64,000 bases of DNA from Halanaerobium congolense. Lineage in GTDB: Bacteria > Bacillota > Halanaerobiia > Halanaerobiales > Halanaerobiaceae. The position numbers and the translations under genes were made by a program. Shown here one piece after another: positions 24,196 to 36,129 of the stretch. The stretch is from contig NZ_SOEF01000011.1 of the NCBI RefSeq assembly GCF_004366375.1, positions 1 to 64,000 of the forward strand, in the 5' to 3' direction. The notes beneath the pieces are model-generated. The model had not been told where the DNA came from. It saw nothing but the letters and a program-made list of their open reading frames with translations, and made no database searches. How positions within the stretch are numbered: the first letter of the stretch is position 1; every line of letters starts with the position of its first letter.

Positions 24196-26706
24196 TTAAA
24201 TAAATAGACTCATATTTGATTCGTCTGCTGAACCTAAGAAAGTTGCTACTCCCCCAACTTCAACACCTGAAATTAATTCTTCTTTTTTAATACCGAGCAT
24301 ATCCATTGTCATCTGACAGGCAACAAGTCTAACTCCATTATCTACAGCATTTTCGATTAGTTCTTCCAGAGAATCAATACCTTTTTTCTCCATAATGCCT
24401 CTAATCATTTGGGGGCCGATTCCCATCATGTTCATATTAGAAAGAGGGAGTTTCTTGCTGCCCTGAGGCATCATTTTAGCAAACATTTTTTCCATCATAT
24501 TTTTATCAGCTTTAACGGGGCCGTCTTTTCTTAAAATATTTAATCCCCAAAAAGTAAAGAACAGGGTTACCTGATTACCCATTGCAGCTGCTCCATTGGC
24601 AATTATAAATGATGCTATTGCCTTATCCAGTTCACCACTAAAGACAATCATAGATTTCCCTTTCTGAACTGGTTGAGAAGCAGTATTTTTAGCCAATTTT
24701 TTTTCCTGCTGATCTGCAGTAGACTGACCTTTTAAAAGAGTAACTTCTATTTTATCGGCAAGCTCTTCTATTTTTAAAACTGTATTGCCTGTGTTTTTAG
24801 CCCAGGCTTTAATGTCCTGCATAAAACCAGGATCAGTTGCTGTCACTTCCAGAATATCTCCATTTTCCATTTTTTCCATTTTCTTATAAACCTGCATAAT
24901 TGGACCCGGACACTGCAGACCACAGGCATCAAGTTCTACCACTGTACCTCGACTGTGTTTGAGCATATCTTTACTGGCCTGTTTAGCTTCTTCTGGACTT
25001 TCTGCAGAATTATAGCCTGCTTCAGCAGGATCTTCAATAACCTGTTCCTGATCATCTTGAACAGCCTTATATAATTTATAGCCGCCACTTAAGTTGCGAA
25101 CTTTAGAAAAACCATTTTGCTGCATTATTCGCGCAGCTATATAGCCTCTTAACCCAACGGCACAATAAACAATATATTCTTTTGCTGGATCAAGTCGATC
25201 CAAATTATCCCGTAAATCATTTAATGGAATATTAATTGAATCTTTAATACTACCTAATTGGGTTTCAACTTCTTCTCGCACATCTAAAATAACAGTCTCT
25301 TCTGGATTGATATTCTCTAATTCCTGCCAGTAAGCAGTATCTACAACCCCTTTTAAGAGATTACCAGCAGCAAACCCTGCCATATTCACAGGATCCTTTG
25401 CTGAACCAAAGGGTGGTGCATAAGCAAGTTCCAGCTCCTGCAGATCAAAAACATCCATTTCCTGCCTGACTGCTGCAGCCAGAACATCTATTCTTTTATC
25501 AACCCCATCATAACCGACAATCTGTGCTCCCAGTACTCTACCGTTTTCGGGAGCAAAAATTAATTTAATCATCATTGGAACTGCACCCGGATAATAACCA
25601 GCATGATTATTGGAATTCGTATGGATAACTTTATAATCCCATTTTAAATCCTGAAGTTTTTTCTCCGAAACCCCTGTTGAAGCAATAGATAAATCAAAAG
25701 CCTTAGCAATTGAAGTTCCCTGAGTTCCTTTGTATTTTTCTTTTCTGCCGCAGATATTATCGGCTGCTATTCTCCCCTGTTTATTTGCAGGTCCGGCCAG
25801 AGGAATTCGTACAGCCTGACCTGTAACTAAATCTTTGACTTCAATTGCATCACCAATCGCATAAATACTGGGATCAGATGTCTGCAAATATTCGTTTACT
25901 TTGATCCCCTTACTACTTCCAATTTCCAGTCCAGCTTCTTCTGCCAGCTCAGTTCGGGGACTAACTCCAATAGATAAGATAATCATATCTGTTTTTATAG
26001 TTTTACCACTCTGTAGTTTTACTATTTTTCTTTGATCAGCCTCTTCTACTGCTGCAATGCCATCTCCTAAGTGAAGATCAATACCTTTAGTTCTGAGATG
26101 ATTATGCAGCATTGCAGCCATTTCGTAATCTAAGGAACCCATCAGTTGATCCATCATTTCAACCACTGACACTTCGATTCCTCTTTCGTGAAGATTTTCA
26201 GCCATTTCCAGACCAATAAAACCTCCTCCAACTACTACAGCTCTTGTAGGCTTTTTGTTATCTACAAAATTCTTTATTTTATCTGTATCTGGAATATTTC
26301 TCAGTGTAAAAACTTCTGGAAAATCCAGACCAGGAAGAGGTGGCTTGATAGGTTCTGCCCCGGGAGATAAAACTAATTTATCATAGCTTTCTTTATATAT
26401 TTCTCCACTTTTTAAATCTTTTATTTCAACGGATTTTTGCTCACGGTTAATTTTTACAGCCTGATGTTGAATTCTAACATCAATTTTAAATCTTTCCTGC
26501 ATTGATTGAGGAGTTTGAACTAAAAGTTTTTCTCTTTCCTCAATTACTTCTCCAATATGATATGGTAACCCACAATTAGCAAAAGAAATATATTCTCCTT
26601 TTTCTAACATAATTATCTCAAGATCTTCATCCATTCTGCGCAAACGAGCTGCAGTACTTGCTCCCCCTGCAACTCCTCCAACTATAACTACTTTTTTTGA
26701 CATCAT
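24196..26706 (-). CDS. CoA-disulfide reductase-like flavoprotein fused to rhodanese, TusA and DsrE domains
   Basis: An 836-aa four-part protein. Residues 1-450 are an FAD/NAD(P)H pyridine nucleotide-disulfide oxidoreductase with VVIVGGVAGGASTAARLRR and the single redox cysteine in NCGLPYHIG (Cys45), typical of CoA-disulfide or CoA-persulfide reductases. Residues about 465-565 are a rhodanese with active-site CAVGLRG. Residues about 610-680 are TusA-like with DACGLQCPGP. The last ~140 residues are a DsrE/F-like domain. The set implies handling of persulfide sulfur. Two ATGs are adjacent after AGGAGG. An ArsR-type gene lies 48 bases upstream and probably controls it. Confidence 0.93.
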   Translation of the reverse strand: MMSKKVVIVGGVAGGASTAARLRRMDEDLEIIMLEKGEYISFANCGLPYHIGEVIEEREKLLVQTPQSMQERFKIDVRIQHQAVKINREQKSVEIKDLKSGEIYKESYDKLVLSPGAEPIKPPLPGLDFPEVFTLRNIPDTDKIKNFVDNKKPTRAVVVGGGFIGLEMAENLHERGIEVSVVEMMDQLMGSLDYEMAAMLHNHLRTKGIDLHLGDGIAAVEEADQRKIVKLQSGKTIKTDMIILSIGVSPRTELAEEAGLEIGSSKGIKVNEYLQTSDPSIYAIGDAIEVKDLVTGQAVRIPLAGPANKQGRIAADNICGRKEKYKGTQGTSIAKAFDLSIASTGVSEKKLQDLKWDYKVIHTNSNNHAGYYPGAVPMMIKLIFAPENGRVLGAQIVGYDGVDKRIDVLAAAVRQEMDVFDLQELELAYAPPFGSAKDPVNMAGFAAGNLLKGVVDTAYWQELENINPEETVILDVREEVETQLGSIKDSINIPLNDLRDNLDRLDPAKEYIVYCAVGLRGYIAARIMQQNGFSKVRNLSGGYKLYKAVQDDQEQVIEDPAEAGYNSAESPEEAKQASKDMLKHSRGTVVELDACGLQCPGPIMQVYKKMEKMENGDILEVTATDPGFMQDIKAWAKNTGNTVLKIEELADKIEVTLLKGQSTADQQEKKLAKNTASQPVQKGKSMIVFSGELDKAIASFIIANGAAAMGNQVTLFFTFWGLNILRKDGPVKADKNMMEKMFAKMMPQGSKKLPLSNMNMMGIGPQMIRGIMEKKGIDSLEELIENAVDNGVRLVACQMTMDMLGIKKEELISGVEVGGVATFLGSADESNMSLFI

Positions 26707-26754
26707 TTACCTCCTAATTGTTTCATACTAAATAATTTTAACAAATAACCTAAA

Positions 26755-27090
26755 TTATTTGTTTACTTTAAAATCTGCAAGTACTTCTATTATATCCATA
26801 ACTTTTTTATTAACAACATAATAGTTTCTTTCCAAACCATTTCTTTCACTATTTAAAATATCAGCTTCTCTTAACTTGGCCAAATGCTGTGATAGTGTTG
26901 ACTGTGGAATATTTAAACACTGCTGCATTTCTGAAACATTACATCCTTCTTCGGCCATTAAACCTTTAACAATAATTAGCCTTATTGGATGAGCAAGTGC
27001 CTTCAATAATTCTGACTCTTCTTCCAAAATATCTCTATGTCTTTCTAAAATTTCCTTTCCCTTTTCACCTGTAAAAAAAGGCATTTTCAT
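26755..27090 (-). CDS. ArsR-family transcriptional regulator
   Basis: A 111-aa winged-helix repressor with the ArsR recognition helix region QSTLSQHLAKLREADIL and the wing ERNGLERNYYVV. Cys50 (EEGCNVS) and Cys58 (QQCLN) flank the helix-turn-helix. The first lies where metal-sensing members carry ELCVC, but the second cysteine of that motif is absent, so classical As/Cd sensing is doubtful. Given the downstream persulfide-type fusion, sulfur sensing is a reasonable inference. A palindrome in its promoter suggests autoregulation. Confidence 0.9.
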   Translation of the reverse strand: MKMPFFTGEKGKEILERHRDILEEESELLKALAHPIRLIIVKGLMAEEGCNVSEMQQCLNIPQSTLSQHLAKLREADILNSERNGLERNYYVVNKKVMDIIEVLADFKVNK

Positions 27091-27123
27091 ACCTCCAATC
27101 TTAAATTATATTGCTTTATTCAA

Positions 27124-27152
27124 ATAATACGATATATCGAATGCGATGTCAA
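27124..27152 (-). promoter_or_regulatory. Promoter and operator-like palindrome of the ArsR-sulfur operon
   Basis: TTGACA (27147-27152) and TATTAT (27124-27129) are 17 bases apart on the minus strand. The spacer half next to the -10 is the perfect palindrome CGATATATCG (27130-27139), extended by AT at both sides. Binding there would block RNA polymerase, as expected of an ArsR-type repressor. Confidence 0.75.
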
Positions 27153-27222
27153 GCTATTTTAAGAATTATTTAACAAATTTATTTATAAATAATTTTATCT
27201 AGAAAAAAACAGGAAAAACAAG

Positions 27223-27846
27223 CTAATGTTTTAAGATATCAATAAAAGTTTTAGTTATTTCAGCAGTAATTCCCCAAATTACCCTACCCTGATAACGATA
27301 AAAATATATTTGATAATCTCCCTGGCGCGGATTATATCTTTCTCCCTGGGGTAAAAGATGATAAGGAAAATCCTGATCAAACTCACTTTTTAAAACAGCT
27401 GCATATTTTTCAGCCTGGTTATTTAATAAAAACTTTAGAGGCACAGTGAAAATCTCTTCTACTTCATAATTATTAACTTTAATTTCTTCTATAGAATCTA
27501 CATTAATTTTACCAACAAAAGCATAGATTATAAAATTAAAAGGAGTAATTAAATAATCTGTTTCTCCAATCAATTCAATTTTCGATTCAGGAATTAATAG
27601 TTCTTCACTAGATTCTCTTACTGCTGCCTGAGAAAATTCTTCACCTCTCTCAATTCGTCCACCAGGAAAAGAAATTTGACCAGGCTGTGAATTGAGATTT
27701 TGTGATCTTACTTCATAAAGCAGATGTATTTCGCCATCAATTTTAATCAAAGGAATTAAAACTGAAAAATAATGCTGAATCCTGGTTGGACCTGGTATTC
27801 TATTTTTTATTTTAGCTTCTATTTCTTTAAGATTCAAAAAAATCAT
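27223..27846 (-). CDS. Nudix hydrolase, CoA pyrophosphatase (NudL/YeaB)-like
   Basis: A 207-aa Nudix protein. The box is seen as GGRIERGEEFSQAAVRESSEEL, and the preceding QPGQISFPGG is the hallmark of the NudL/coenzyme-A diphosphatase subgroup. It likely hydrolyses CoA or CoA derivatives to phosphopantetheine and ADP. It stands alone between the ArsR operon and gatB. Placing it beside a CoA-disulfide reductase-like enzyme may be coincidence. Confidence 0.88.
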   Translation of the reverse strand: MIFLNLKEIEAKIKNRIPGPTRIQHYFSVLIPLIKIDGEIHLLYEVRSQNLNSQPGQISFPGGRIERGEEFSQAAVRESSEELLIPESKIELIGETDYLITPFNFIIYAFVGKINVDSIEEIKVNNYEVEEIFTVPLKFLLNNQAEKYAAVLKSEFDQDFPYHLLPQGERYNPRQGDYQIYFYRYQGRVIWGITAEITKTFIDILKH

Positions 27847-27938
27847 CCTTAAAATTAGTTATTATTAAGCTAGCCGCTAAAATTATTAGGTTTCAGCAGC
27901 CAGCCATTTTTATTACTTTGTAGTATACAAGTTCAATA

Positions 27939-29384
27939 TCAATCCATTAATTTATCTCTAAGCATCTGATTGACAAGACCAGGATTAGCTTTACCTCTTG
28001 TTTCTTTCATTACCTGACCTACTAAAAATCCAATTGCCCTATCTTTACCATTTTGTACATCTTCGACAGCATCTGGATTATCTGCAATAATTCCATCAAC
28101 TATATTTTCTAATTCATCTTCATCACTAATCTGTTTTAATCCTTCCTCTTCGACAATAGTTTCCGGATCACTGCCGCTATTGTACATTTTCTCAAAAACT
28201 TTTTTAGCAATTTTACCACTGATAATATCCTGATCAATCATTTTTAGCATTTTCGCCAGATTAATTGGACTAACTCCAGATTCGAATGGAGCCTGACCAT
28301 TTTCATTTAATAACCTCAAAAATTCTCCCATCATCCAGTTGCTCAAATTTTTAGGATCATCATAATCAGAAAGTACTTCTTCAAAGAAAACTGCCAGATC
28401 TTTATCTCCGGTTAAAACACCTGCATCATACTCAGGCAGCCCCAGTTCGGAAATGAAGCGTTTGTATTTTTCTCTAGGCAGCTCTGGAATTTCTTTTCCC
28501 ATTTCTTCTTTCCAGGCTGCATCAATTTCTAAAGGAACTAAGTCAGGCTCAGGGAAGTAGCGGTAATCATGTGCTTCTTCCTTACCGCGCATAGAAATTG
28601 TCTTATTTAAAGACTCATCCCAGGTTCTTGTTTCCTGAACTACTTTTTTTCCTTCGTCAAGTAATTCCTGCTGCCTTTTAACCTCATATTCTAAACCCTT
28701 TTCTACAGCACTAAAGGAGTTCATATTCTTCAACTCTGCTTTGATACCAAACTCTTCCTGACCCACAGGCCGCAGTGAAACATTTGCATCACAGCGCAGT
28801 GATCCTTCTTCCATATTGCAGTCAGAAATATCAAGATATTCCATAATCATTTTTAACTCTGTTAAATAGGCTTTGGCTTGAGCTGGAGTCCTCATATCCG
28901 GTTCACTTACAATCTCGATCAGAGGTACTCCAGTTCTATTGTAATCTACTAAACTGCCCTTTGATTTATCAATACTTCCCTCATGAATCAACTTACCTGC
29001 ATCTTCTTCCAGATGAACTCTGGTCACTCCAATGTTGAAAAGCCCTGCTTCAGTTTCTATTTCAATCTCACCATTCTCTGCAATCGGTAGGTCAAACTGA
29101 GAAATCTGATAGGCTTTAGGTAAATCTGGATAGAAATAATTTTTACGGTCAAACTTAGAGTATTCTGCAATATCACAATTTAAAGCAAGTCCTGCCATAA
29201 TTGCATAATCTACTACTTTTTTATTTAAAACCGGTAGAGTCCCTGGTAATCCCAGACAGACCGGACATGTATTTTCATTTGGCTCTTTTCCAAATTCTGT
29301 ACTGCAGCCGCAGAAAATTTTGGAATCTGTATTTAACTGGACATGGACTTCAAGTCCAATTACTGTTTCATATTTAGTGGTCAT
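27939..29384 (-). CDS. gatB: Asp-tRNA(Asn)/Glu-tRNA(Gln) amidotransferase subunit B
   Basis: A 481-aa GatB. It begins [15 protein letters not shown], holds the zinc cysteines in FCGCS and CPVCLG, the block [15 protein letters not shown], and the C-terminal YqeY-like tRNA-binding tail [20 protein letters not shown]. It phosphorylates the mischarged tRNA and works with GatA and GatC. It is the last gene of the DUF123-pcrA-ligA-gatCAB operon. Confidence 0.97.
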   Translation of the reverse strand: MTTKYETVIGLEVHVQLNTDSKIFCGCSTEFGKEPNENTCPVCLGLPGTLPVLNKKVVDYAIMAGLALNCDIAEYSKFDRKNYFYPDLPKAYQISQFDLPIAENGEIEIETEAGLFNIGVTRVHLEEDAGKLIHEGSIDKSKGSLVDYNRTGVPLIEIVSEPDMRTPAQAKAYLTELKMIMEYLDISDCNMEEGSLRCDANVSLRPVGQEEFGIKAELKNMNSFSAVEKGLEYEVKRQQELLDEGKKVVQETRTWDESLNKTISMRGKEEAHDYRYFPEPDLVPLEIDAAWKEEMGKEIPELPREKYKRFISELGLPEYDAGVLTGDKDLAVFFEEVLSDYDDPKNLSNWMMGEFLRLLNENGQAPFESGVSPINLAKMLKMIDQDIISGKIAKKVFEKMYNSGSDPETIVEEEGLKQISDEDELENIVDGIIADNPDAVEDVQNGKDRAIGFLVGQVMKETRGKANPGLVNQMLRDKLMD

Positions 29385-29405
29385 TTTTTCACCTCTCTCA
29401 ATGAT

Positions 29406-30848
29406 TTATAGTTCTGCTCTCTTTTCGTTAATATTTAATAATTTCTCTAAGGTATAAGCTGCCTGAATTATTTTCCCCTCACCAAAATGGGGTCCGATTA
29501 ACTGCAGACCAATTGGCATCTCACTGCTGTCAAAACCACAGGGAACAGACATTGCAGGTACACCAGCTATATTTACTGGTACTGTAAAGATATCTGTATG
29601 GTACATTTCTAAAGGATCACTTTTTGATTCCAGTTCAATCGCTGTTGAAGGCGCGGTTGGAGTTAGGATCAGATCAAAATCATTAAAGATACGGTCAAAA
29701 TCATCTTTAATCAGGGTTCTAACCTTCTGTGCCTTAAGATAGTAGGCATCATAGTAACCTGAACTTAAAGCATAAGTACCAATCATAATTCTTCTTTTAA
29801 CCTCTTCTCCAAAACCCTCATGACGAGTATTTGTAAACATTTCATTAACATCAGAAGCATGCTCACTGCGAAGTCCATAGCGAACTCCATCATAGCGGGC
29901 CAGGTTAGAACTAGCCTCAGCTGGAGCTATTACATAGTAAGCTGCTAATGCATAAGAGGCATCTGTCATATGTACTGTTTCTACTTCAGCACCCACTTCT
30001 TTTAATTTTTCCACCGCTGCCAGGACACTGGCTTTAACTTCTTCATCAAATTCCAAATTGAAATATTCTTCGGGAATTCCAATTTTCATCCCGCTTACAT
30101 CTTCTTTTAGATATTTAGTATAATCCTCTTTTTTACCTGCAATAGAAGTCGAATCCTGTGGATCATGACCTGCAATTACATTCATTAAAATTGCACTATC
30201 TTCAACATCTTTAGTAATTGGTCCAATTTGATCTAAAGAAGAAGCAAAAGCAACTAAACCATAACGGGAAACCATGCCATAGGTAGGTTTTAAACCAACT
30301 ACACCACAGTAGGATGCAGGCTGTCTGATCGAGCCACCTGTATCAGAACCTAAAGCTGCTGCACACTCTCCGGCCGCAACGGCTGCAGCTGAACCTCCAC
30401 TCGATCCACCAGGAGCATGATTTAAGTTCCAGGGGTTATGAGTAACAAAAAAAGCAGAGTTTTCAGTAGAAGATCCCATAGCAAACTCATCCATATTTGT
30501 TTTTCCTAAAATTACCGCTCCAGCTTCATTTAATTTTTCGACTACTGTGGCGTTATATGGTGGTTTGTAATTTTCCAGCATTTTGGAAGCACAGCTAGTT
30601 TTAATACCATCAGTTGACATATTATCTTTAACTGCAATTGGAATCCCAGCCAGCATTTTCTCTTTTTTGTTCTCATAGTCTTTTAGTTGGGCTTCTGCCA
30701 GCTCATAAGTCACTGTAATATAAGACTTTACTTTATCTTCTACATCATTAATTCTATCTGCGAAAGCTTTTTTTATTTCGCCAGGAGTTAGCTCCCCAGC
30801 AGAAATTTTTTCTTTTAATTCGTGTATTGTTAGATCATAAATATTCAT
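29406..30848 (-). CDS. gatA: Asp-tRNA(Asn)/Glu-tRNA(Gln) amidotransferase subunit A
   Basis: A 480-aa amidase-signature protein. The Lys-cisSer-Ser triad is visible as [20 protein letters not shown] and [12 protein letters not shown]. It hydrolyses glutamine to supply ammonia for transamidation on the tRNA bound by GatB. It lies between gatC and gatB with short spacers. Confidence 0.97.
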   Translation of the reverse strand: MNIYDLTIHELKEKISAGELTPGEIKKAFADRINDVEDKVKSYITVTYELAEAQLKDYENKKEKMLAGIPIAVKDNMSTDGIKTSCASKMLENYKPPYNATVVEKLNEAGAVILGKTNMDEFAMGSSTENSAFFVTHNPWNLNHAPGGSSGGSAAAVAAGECAAALGSDTGGSIRQPASYCGVVGLKPTYGMVSRYGLVAFASSLDQIGPITKDVEDSAILMNVIAGHDPQDSTSIAGKKEDYTKYLKEDVSGMKIGIPEEYFNLEFDEEVKASVLAAVEKLKEVGAEVETVHMTDASYALAAYYVIAPAEASSNLARYDGVRYGLRSEHASDVNEMFTNTRHEGFGEEVKRRIMIGTYALSSGYYDAYYLKAQKVRTLIKDDFDRIFNDFDLILTPTAPSTAIELESKSDPLEMYHTDIFTVPVNIAGVPAMSVPCGFDSSEMPIGLQLIGPHFGEGKIIQAAYTLEKLLNINEKRAEL

Positions 30849-30873
30849 TTTATTATTTTACCTCCTTAGCTGC

Positions 30874-31161
30874 TTAATCTGACATAATTTTTGGAGCTCT
30901 AAACTGTCCATCTTTTTCATCTGGTGCATTTGCCAGTGATTTTTCGCGTGGTAGAGATTTTTTTACCTCATCCTTACGCAGAACATTTTTCATAGGTACA
31001 GTATAGGCTGTTGGAACAACATCATCTGTATCTAACTCACTCAGCTTATCTACATAATCTAAAATTTCCCCAATCTGTTCAGTATACTTTTCTTTTTCTT
31101 CTTCATCAAGCTTAAGGTGTGCCAGACCGGCTGCATATTCAACATCTTTTTTATCAATCAT
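30874..31161 (-). CDS. gatC: Asp-tRNA(Asn)/Glu-tRNA(Gln) amidotransferase subunit C
   Basis: A 95-aa GatC, the small belt-like subunit that stabilises GatA on GatB. It has the family opening DVEYAAGLAHLKLDEEEKEKY, the ILDYVDKLSELDTD block and the C-terminal FRAPKIM. It lies 39 bases after ligA and 25 bases before gatA. Confidence 0.96.
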   Translation of the reverse strand: MIDKKDVEYAAGLAHLKLDEEEKEKYTEQIGEILDYVDKLSELDTDDVVPTAYTVPMKNVLRKDEVKKSLPREKSLANAPDEKDGQFRAPKIMSD

Positions 31162-31200
31162 TTAAATTCCTCCTCACTTTTAGGATAGTTACTCTTAAAT

Positions 31201-33228
<2,028 letters not shown>

Positions 33229-35376
33229 CTATACTTTTTGAATTGGCGCAAATTCCGCCAATAAATTTCTAGTTTTGCCCTGTTCAAAGGCAATCTTTAA
33301 TTCTGGATTTTTATCGCCTCTTATTGATAATATAGTACCAATTCCCCAGCGAGGATGAACAATTCTCTGTCCAATAGCATATTCAGTTCCAGAGTTGTCA
33401 GAATGAATCAACTTTTCTTCCTCTGCCATTTCAGAACGTTTATCAGCTGTCCCAGCTAAAAGTTCTTCAGGAATTTCTTCAATAAATTGAGAAGGAGGAT
33501 TCATCTTTCTCTCTCCAAAACGGAGCCTGACCTGAGCCCTGCTTAAATATAATCTTTCTTCAGCCCGAGTCATTCCAACATAGCAGAGGCGTCTTTCTTC
33601 TTCCATTCCTTTTTGTTCAAACATTGAATTAGAATGAGGAAAAATACCTTCCTCCATTCCAACTAAAAAGACAACTGGAAATTCTAATCCCTTAGCTGAA
33701 TGAATAGTCATTAAGGTAACTGAACTCTGCTTTTCATCCATTGAATCAATATCTGACATTAGAGTTACTTCTTCCAAAAATCCGGCCAGTGTATTATTAT
33801 CACTATTTTTCATATATTCGTTGATAACCGAAAATAATTCTTCAATATTCTCCAATCTATTTTCAGCTTCAGCAGTTTTTTCTTCTTCTAAATTGTGTCG
33901 ATATCCACTTTTATCTAAAAGTTTTTCAGTCAGTCTTGCTAAAGCAATTTCATCCTTTTCTGATCTCAATTTTTCGATAATTTCTGTAAAGTGAAGTACT
34001 CTCTTAGCGTAAGTTCCACTCAAAGCAGGATTGGCTTTAGATTTTAAAGCAGCTTCATATAAATTTAATCCCTCTGCCTCTGCAAAATCTTGAACTTTGC
34101 CCAGAGTTCCAGCACCAATACCTCTTTTAGGCCGATTTATTATCCTTAAAAAACTAATATCATCGGCTGGATTATAGATTAACCTTAGATAAGCCATAAT
34201 ATCTTTGATTTCCATCCGCTCATAAAAACGAACTCCTCCAACAATTTGGTACGGTATTCCATATTTCATCAGCATATCTTCAAAAGCACGGGACTGAGAA
34301 TTAGTCCGATAAAGAACAGCCAGATCATCAAAAGTAAGTTCTTCTTTTTTAGTCAGTTCTTTAGCTGTTCGGCAGACAAAGTCTGCTTCTTCTTTCTCAT
34401 CTTTTGCTTCATAAAGTTTCAGTTTAGGACCCTCACCCTGATCTGTCCAAAGTTCCTTCTCCTTCCGAGAAGAATTGTTTTTAATTACAGACTGTGCTGC
34501 TTTTAAGATATTTCCTTTAGAACGATAATTCTGCTCCAAACGAATAGTTTTAACGTCAGGATAATCGTCTTCAAAGTTTAAGATATTTCGGATATCTGCA
34601 CCTCTAAAACCATAAATCCCCTGATCAGGATCACCCACAACACAAATATTACGGTAGCGCTCTGCCAGCAAATTCACCAGCTGATATTGAGCATGATTAA
34701 CATCCTGATACTCATCAACCAGAATATACTCAAATCGCTCCTGATAGTGCTCTAAAACCAGTGGGAATTCTTTAAAAAGTCTTACTGTCTGCTGAATTAA
34801 GTCATCAAAATCCATCGCATTATTTTCTTTAAGTCGTTTTTGATATTCTTCATAAATATCAGCAGCGGTCTTATCAAAAAAACTGCCTGAGAGTGAACTC
34901 ATCTGTTCTGGCGTTTTTAATTCATTTTTAGCACTTGAAATTTTATTTAAAACTGATCTTGGTTTTATTTTTTTAGGATCAAGATTTTTTGACTTCAAAA
35001 CCTCTTTCACAAGTTTCCGTTGGTCAAGGCTGTCAAAAATAACAAAATTTTTATTATAGCCCAGTTTTTCAGCCTCCCGACGCAGAATTCGTACACAAAA
35101 AGAATGAAAAGTACTAACCCAGAGACTGCTGTTTACCCCACCAACCATCTCTTTTACTCTTTCCTTCATCTCATTTGCTGCCTTGTTGGTAAAAGTAACA
35201 GCCAAAATATTATAAGGGGAGACTCCGTAATGATTGATTAAATAACCAATTCTTCTGGTTAAAACCCTTGTTTTACCACTGCCGGCACCCGCAAGTACCA
35301 GTTCCGGTCCCTGATGATGTTTTACAGCTTCTTTTTGAGCCTGATTAAGATTTTTCAGTATTTCACTATCTTCCAC
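33229..35376 (-). CDS. pcrA: ATP-dependent DNA helicase PcrA (UvrD family)
   Basis: A 715-aa superfamily 1A helicase. Motifs in order are LAGAGSGKTRVLTRR (Walker A), TFTNKAANEM, DEYQDVNHAQYQL (Walker B), VGDPDQGIYGFRGAD, LEQNYRS, TIHSAKGLEFPVVFL and YVGMTRAEERLYL. A C-terminal Tudor-like RNA-polymerase-binding segment (RIVHPRWGIGTI) is present. The start is a GTG after AAGGAAG. The pcrA-ligA order is classic for Firmicutes. Confidence 0.97.
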   Translation of the reverse strand: MEDSEILKNLNQAQKEAVKHHQGPELVLAGAGSGKTRVLTRRIGYLINHYGVSPYNILAVTFTNKAANEMKERVKEMVGGVNSSLWVSTFHSFCVRILRREAEKLGYNKNFVIFDSLDQRKLVKEVLKSKNLDPKKIKPRSVLNKISSAKNELKTPEQMSSLSGSFFDKTAADIYEEYQKRLKENNAMDFDDLIQQTVRLFKEFPLVLEHYQERFEYILVDEYQDVNHAQYQLVNLLAERYRNICVVGDPDQGIYGFRGADIRNILNFEDDYPDVKTIRLEQNYRSKGNILKAAQSVIKNNSSRKEKELWTDQGEGPKLKLYEAKDEKEEADFVCRTAKELTKKEELTFDDLAVLYRTNSQSRAFEDMLMKYGIPYQIVGGVRFYERMEIKDIMAYLRLIYNPADDISFLRIINRPKRGIGAGTLGKVQDFAEAEGLNLYEAALKSKANPALSGTYAKRVLHFTEIIEKLRSEKDEIALARLTEKLLDKSGYRHNLEEEKTAEAENRLENIEELFSVINEYMKNSDNNTLAGFLEEVTLMSDIDSMDEKQSSVTLMTIHSAKGLEFPVVFLVGMEEGIFPHSNSMFEQKGMEEERRLCYVGMTRAEERLYLSRAQVRLRFGERKMNPPSQFIEEIPEELLAGTADKRSEMAEEEKLIHSDNSGTEYAIGQRIVHPRWGIGTILSIRGDKNPELKIAFEQGKTRNLLAEFAPIQKV

Positions 35377-35406
35377 CGAACCACTTCCTTATTTAAAATT
35401 ATTTTT

Positions 35407-35850
35407 TTATTTACTAAATTCATTAAAATCTTTTTCCAAATTTCTGTTTTTTATTAATTCCTCTACAATCTTATTGCCTACCGCTGCTGAAAAATATATT
35501 AAATGACTGCTGCAGCTGCAGTCACTGGCACCAAAACCATCAATCAAAGTTTTTCCACCATTATCTATTAAAATCCGGGCTAGAAAACATTCTCCCGCCC
35601 CCGGCAGTTCAAAAACAAAATCACTTTCTATATCTGCTTCAGCTAAAAAATAATCTATATGCCAGTGATAATTTTTATCAGAACTGTAATGACGATCAAT
35701 TCTTGCCTTAAGATTGCGCTGAGCTGTTCCTGCATAAAAGTAATATCCGGGAGGAAAAATCTTTTTCCCCAAAGCTCCAATCTTAATTTCTATTTTCTTT
35801 TCTAATTTTATTTTTAAAATATAAACTCCACCATCAGGGTAGTTCTGCAT
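35407..35850 (-). CDS. DUF123 (GIY-YIG-like) protein
   Basis: A 147-aa protein matching DUF123 throughout: GGVYILKIKL, IGALGKKIFPPGYYFYAGTAQRNLKARIDRH in pieces, WHIDYFL and the cysteine-rich DCSCSSHL. In archaea the same domain is fused to endonuclease III, hinting at DNA repair. Whether it cuts DNA is unproven. It is the first gene of the operon leading to pcrA and ligA, with 30 bases between it and pcrA. GGAGTG precedes the ATG. Confidence 0.88.
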   Translation of the reverse strand: MQNYPDGGVYILKIKLEKKIEIKIGALGKKIFPPGYYFYAGTAQRNLKARIDRHYSSDKNYHWHIDYFLAEADIESDFVFELPGAGECFLARILIDNGGKTLIDGFGASDCSCSSHLIYFSAAVGNKIVEELIKNRNLEKDFNEFSK

Positions 35851-35919
35851 CTAAATCACTCCACTAAATAGTCATATTCTGGATTTAATCAACATTCTCC
35901 TGCATATTTAACAGAAAAA

Positions 35920-35937
35920 ATGCCGGTATCCCAGCAT
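35920..35937 (-). terminator. Hairpin with T-run at the very start of the DUF123-pcrA transcript
   Basis: On the minus strand ATGCTGG pairs with CCGGCAT across GATA (one G-U), followed by TTTTTT. It lies immediately downstream of the promoter at 35942-35970, so it would be the first structure of the mRNA. It could act as an early attenuator or as a 5' stabilising hairpin. Confidence 0.55.
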
Positions 35938-35941
35938 CTCA

Positions 35942-35970
35942 ATTATAATACATTTATTAGTTTTTATCAA
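35942..35970 (-). promoter_or_regulatory. Promoter of the DUF123-pcrA-ligA-gatCAB operon
   Basis: TTGATA (35965-35970) and TATAAT (35942-35947) are exactly 17 bases apart on the minus strand, about 90 bases before the DUF123 start. Confidence 0.75.
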
Positions 35971-36020
35971 TTTTTTCACTTAATGCCATAACTATATCGA
36001 ATAGAACATCAATTACTAAA

Positions 36021-36129
36021 GATAAGAAATAACCACTCAATACCCTTATCTGTGGTTAGTAAATAAAAAATAACCCAATTTTGAGTACCTAAGAATGACA
36101 AAAAGATGCTCAGGGGAGAGCATCTTTTT
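36021..36129. ncRNA. Candidate structured RNA: pseudoknot-like fold plus terminator
   Basis: GATAAG (36021-36026) can pair with CTTATC (36045-36050), and TAACCAC (36030-36036) with GTGGTTA (36052-36058). This is the interleaved order of an H-type pseudoknot. GGTTA (36054-36058) can instead pair with TAACC (36071-36075), giving an alternative fold. A 12-base stem terminator (36100-36111 with 36118-36129) with T5 tails on both strands follows. No convincing promoter or dependent gene is adjacent; hflX begins 500 bases later. Direction is undecided. Confidence 0.4.
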
